Positions 61,670-64,000 of a stretch of DNA of 64,000 nt are shown here, in pieces. Positions within the stretch are counted from its first letter, which is position 1. Every line of letters starts with the position of its first letter. The notes under the pieces are model-generated. The model saw only the letters and a program-made list of their open reading frames with translations, was not told where the DNA came from and did not search any database. The position numbers and the translations under genes are program-made. This stretch comes from Microbacterium sufflavum (GTDB lineage: Bacteria; Actinomycetota; Actinomycetes; Actinomycetales; Microbacteriaceae): contig NZ_CP078076.1 in NCBI RefSeq assembly GCF_023101165.1, forward strand, positions 3,286,001 to 3,350,000. Direction: 5' to 3'.

Positions 61670-62584
61670 TCAACCGACCGGGTCGACCTCGGGCTGCTCC
61701 GCCTTCACACCGGAGGCACCGAGGTTGTTGTCGAAGATCTGCTGCCAGATGTCGCCACCGTCGGTCAGCTGCGTGTTGAAGTACTCGACCAGCGCGTCGT
61801 CGCCCTTGGCCACGCCGATGCCGTAGCGCTCCTCGCTGAAGGGCTCGCCGACGACCTTCAGGTTGTCGGGGTCCTGCGCGGCGTAGCCGATGAGGATGGC
61901 CTCGTCGGTCGTGACCGCGTCGACCTGACCGTTCTTCAGGTCCTCGACGCACTTGGAGTACGTGTCGTACTCCTTGGTCGGGACATCGGGGTAGTTCGTC
62001 TTGATGTTCTGGATCGGGGTCGAGCCGGTCGCCGAGCACACCGTGGTGGACGAGCTCAGGTCGTCCACGCTCTCGATGTCGCTGTCGGCGCCGACGAGGA
62101 GGCCCTGACCGGTGACGAAGTACGGGCCGGCGAAGGAGATCTGCTCCTTGCGCTTGTCGGTGATCGAGTAGGTGCCGACGTAGTAGTCGATGTCGCCGTT
62201 GACGATGGCCTGCTCGCGGTTCGCGGAGGCGATCGCCTGGAACTCGATCTTCTCCGGGTCCACGCCGAGCGATGCGGCCATCCAGCGCGCGATGTCCACG
62301 TCGAAGCCGGTGCGGTCGCCGGTCACGGGGTCGAGGTAGCCGAGACCGGGCTGGTCCTCCTTGACGCCGACCTTGACGGTCCCCGACTCCGAGATCCGGT
62401 CGAAGGTCGGGCTGCCGTCGATGCTGACGTCCTCCAGCACCGTCCACGGCGTGGCGCTCGAGGTGTCCTCGTCGCCGTCCTCGGGTGCTCCGGTGCTGGA
62501 CGGGGTGCCGCTGTTGCAGGCGGTCAGGGCGAGCAGCGCCGCCGCCGCGATCCCGATGCCTGCCAGTGTCCGTGTGCGTCGCAT
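61670..62584 (-). CDS. gluB: Glutamate-type substrate-binding lipoprotein (GluB-like), 304 aa
   Basis: A signal with lipobox LLALTAC at residues 17-23, then a type II periplasmic-binding fold: SGTVKVGVKEDQPGLGYLDP, GFDVDIARWMAASLGVDPEKIEFQ-like region, YVGTYSITDKRKEQISFAGPY. It captures an acidic or polar amino acid outside the membrane for GluCD/A. AAGGAGACGCAC precedes ATG 62584. Specificity for glutamate is inferred from gene order (gluABCD as in Corynebacterium). Confidence 0.92.
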   Translation of the reverse strand: MRRTRTLAGIGIAAAALLALTACNSGTPSSTGAPEDGDEDTSSATPWTVLEDVSIDGSPTFDRISESGTVKVGVKEDQPGLGYLDPVTGDRTGFDVDIARWMAASLGVDPEKIEFQAIASANREQAIVNGDIDYYVGTYSITDKRKEQISFAGPYFVTGQGLLVGADSDIESVDDLSSSTTVCSATGSTPIQNIKTNYPDVPTKEYDTYSKCVEDLKNGQVDAVTTDEAILIGYAAQDPDNLKVVGEPFSEERYGIGVAKGDDALVEYFNTQLTDGGDIWQQIFDNNLGASGVKAEQPEVDPVG

Positions 62585-62626
62585 GTGCGTCTCCTTCGTG
62601 TGCTGTGGGTGCAGGGTCTGGTGGGG

Positions 62627-63376
62627 TCAGTGGGTGAGGAGCTTCGAGAGGAAGTCCTTGGCGCGGTCGCTCTTCGGGTTGGTGAAGAACTCCTCCGGCT
62701 TCGCCTCCTCGACGATCCGGCCGTCGGCCATGAACACGACACGGTCGGCGGCCTTGCGCGCGAAGCCCATCTCGTGCGTGACGACGATCATCGTCATGCC
62801 GTCCTGGGCGAGCTCGACCATGACGTCGAGGACCTCGTTGATCATCTCCGGGTCGAGCGCACTGGTGGGCTCGTCGAACAGCATGACCTTGGGCTGCATC
62901 GCCAGGGCCCGCGCGATCGCGACGCGCTGCTGCTGGCCGCCGGAGAGCTGCGCGGGGAGCTTGTTCGCCTGCTGCGCGACGCCCACGCGCTTCAGCAGCG
63001 TCATCGCCTCGGCCTCGGCCTCCGACTTCTTGAGGCCGCGGACCTTGATCGGCCCGAGCGTCACGTTCTCCAGGATCGTGAGGTGGGCGAAGAGGTTGAA
63101 CGACTGGAACACCATGCCGACGTCGGCGCGCAGGTGCGCGAGCGCCTTGCCCTCGGCGGGGAGCTCCTTGCCGTCGATGCGGATCGAGCCGCTCGTGATC
63201 GTCTCCAGGCGGTTGATCGTGCGACACAGCGTCGACTTGCCCGACCCGGACGGGCCGATCACGACGACGACCTCGCCGGTGTTCACGGTCAGGTCGATGT
63301 CGCTGAGCGCCTGGAACTCGCCGTAGTGCTTCTGGACGTTCTCCACGACGACGAGAGGGGTTTCAGAGGTCATCAT
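62627..63376 (-). CDS. gluA: Amino-acid ABC transporter ATPase (GluA-like), 249 aa
   Basis: Walker [10 protein letters not shown] near residue 40, Q loop FQSFNLF, signature [15 protein letters not shown] near 144, Walker [13 protein letters not shown] near 163 and the switch His in VTHEMGFA. It powers the transporter. TAGTTT (63383-63388) lies 6 nt before ATG 63376, with TGGAAC 17 bp further upstream as a -35, so the operon mRNA begins leaderless here. The gap between GGAGAA and ATG also gives a short ribosome site. Confidence 0.95.
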   Translation of the reverse strand: MMTSETPLVVVENVQKHYGEFQALSDIDLTVNTGEVVVVIGPSGSGKSTLCRTINRLETITSGSIRIDGKELPAEGKALAHLRADVGMVFQSFNLFAHLTILENVTLGPIKVRGLKKSEAEAEAMTLLKRVGVAQQANKLPAQLSGGQQQRVAIARALAMQPKVMLFDEPTSALDPEMINEVLDVMVELAQDGMTMIVVTHEMGFARKAADRVVFMADGRIVEEAKPEEFFTNPKSDRAKDFLSKLLTH

Positions 63377-63480
63377 TTCTCCAAACTAGCCACGCGTTGC
63401 GCGCGGTTCCAGGCACCACGGTGAGGTTTACACGTTCGTAATCACCTGATCGCGGCGACAATGCGGCAGTGCAGGGTCGC

Positions 63481-63508
63481 CCCACGGCCCGCCCCCTCGG
63501 GCCGTGGG
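63481..63508. terminator. Stem-loop in the region upstream of gluA
   Basis: CCCACGGCCCG (63481-63491) and CGGGCCGTGGG (63498-63508) form a perfect 11-bp stem with a 6-nt loop in the 270-nt gap between the TAXI gene and gluA. It has no T tract, but it could end the TAXI transcript. A second, weaker dyad GCCGTCCG/CGGACGGC flanks 63597-63637. No gene is visible in the gap. Confidence 0.5.
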
Positions 63509-63646
63509 ATCGCCCTGCTGCCACGCTCCCAGCGACAGCAGGCAGCAGGTGTCCGATCGTGTGCGATCGACCTCACCCTGGCAGAGCTGCTCGGGTGCCG
63601 TCCGACTTCTTGAGGATTTCTTGAGCAGCCGGACGGCCGCCGCGGA

Positions 63647-64000
63647 TCACCCCCGCAGGTCGCGGTAGTACTCCTGCGCGCCGGGGTGCAACGGCACCGG
63701 ACCCGTGAAGATGGCCGACCTCCGGTCGAGCAGCGCCGCCGCCGGCACCTGTTGCGCGAGAGCCGTCCTGGCATCGAACAGCGTCGCCAGCACATCGCGC
63801 ACCACCCCCGCGGGCGTCGAGCCCGCCGTGACCAGGTAGTTCGGCACGGCGAGGGTGGTGACCGCGGCAGCGAGCCCGTACGTCCCCGCCGGCACGTCGG
63901 CAGGCCTGTACGCGTGCGAGTAGCGGTCGTTGACCTCGTTCACCCACTCCTGCTCGATCGGCAGCAGGCGCACGTCCGCGGTCCGTGCCAGCTGCGCGAT
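63647..64000 (-). CDS. TAXI-family TRAP transporter solute receptor, 3' part only
   Basis: The visible 117 residues are a C-terminus; the start lies beyond base 64000. The segment RYSHAYRPADVPAGTYG followed by VTTLAVPNYLVTAGSTP and FTGPVPLHPGAQEYYRDLRG matches the TAXI solute-binding fold. Such proteins feed TRAP transporters with membrane subunits often fused as DctMQ; those genes would lie outside the window or upstream. Confidence 0.82.
   Translation of the reverse strand: MAQLARTADVRLLPIEQEWVNEVNDRYSHAYRPADVPAGTYGLAAAVTTLAVPNYLVTAGSTPAGVVRDVLATLFDARTALAQQVPAAALLDRRSAIFTGPVPLHPGAQEYYRDLRG

Overview
The window is chromosomal DNA of a high-GC actinobacterium, most likely Microbacteriaceae (Microbacterium or a close relative). 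I infer this from the strong G/C third-position bias, the gene families and gene order, many TANNNT boxes 6-8 nt before start codons (leaderless transcription), and an rRNA operon without spacer tRNAs. Nearly all of it is core chromosome. I see no prophage, insertion sequence, integron, CRISPR array or toxin-antitoxin cluster.

Layout. 1-4.7 kb: the 3' part of a HelR-like RNA polymerase-recycling ATPase and small genes (zinc ribbon, DUF2188, acidic protein, VOC protein, two flavin-dependent oxidoreductases). 4.7-11.7 kb: a minus-strand run of multicopper oxidase, DyP peroxidase, APH-like kinase and DUF2000, back to back with a NarL-type two-component system; a GNAT gene follows. 12-15 kb: two small membrane proteins, tRNA-Pro(GGG), GNAT, lysoplasmalogenase and an S4 protein. 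15-32.3 kb (minus strand): a NUDIX-NYN fusion, then overlapping housekeeping genes. Read 5' to 3' these are an RGG/TPR-like protein and HAD phosphatase; a small ORF, tlyA, nadK and recN; pyrG, a NUDIX gene and xerD; and parA, scpA, scpB, rluB, tyrA, cmk and der. 32.3-38.2 kb: a 16S-23S-5S rRNA operon (minus) with three candidate tandem promoters, boxA-like elements and a terminator. 38.2-45.3 kb: CoA-transferase, DUF4184, tyrS, a divergent aldo/keto reductase and merR pair with a 19-bp-spacer operator, a satD pair and DUF1349. 45.3-52 kb: argCJBDFH (minus). 52.2-56.4 kb: thiamine genes under a TPP riboswitch, and an epimerase. 56.4-60 kb: pheST. 60-63.4 kb: a gluABCD-type amino-acid ABC transporter. 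63.6-64 kb: the 3' end of a TAXI-type binding protein.

The order pheS-pheT-arg genes-tyrS-(TPR protein)-HAD-small ORF-tlyA-nadK-recN-pyrG-NUDIX-xerD-parA-scpA-scpB-rluB-cmk-der matches, from memory, the M. tuberculosis block Rv1649-Rv1713. Here it has acquired a thiamine cluster, a merR/satD segment and a complete rRNA operon, and it lacks argR, argG and the Rv1697/Rv1698 pair at the expected places.

The most notable oddities are these: a ThiE-ThiD-TenA fusion whose TenA domain is split at an ATGA junction that a TC to TCTC duplication would explain; an RGG-like repeat protein with an acidic tail beside the rRNA operon and tlyA; a NUDIX-NYN fusion; a textbook MerR promoter; and pervasive leaderless start signals, which also settle several gene starts.
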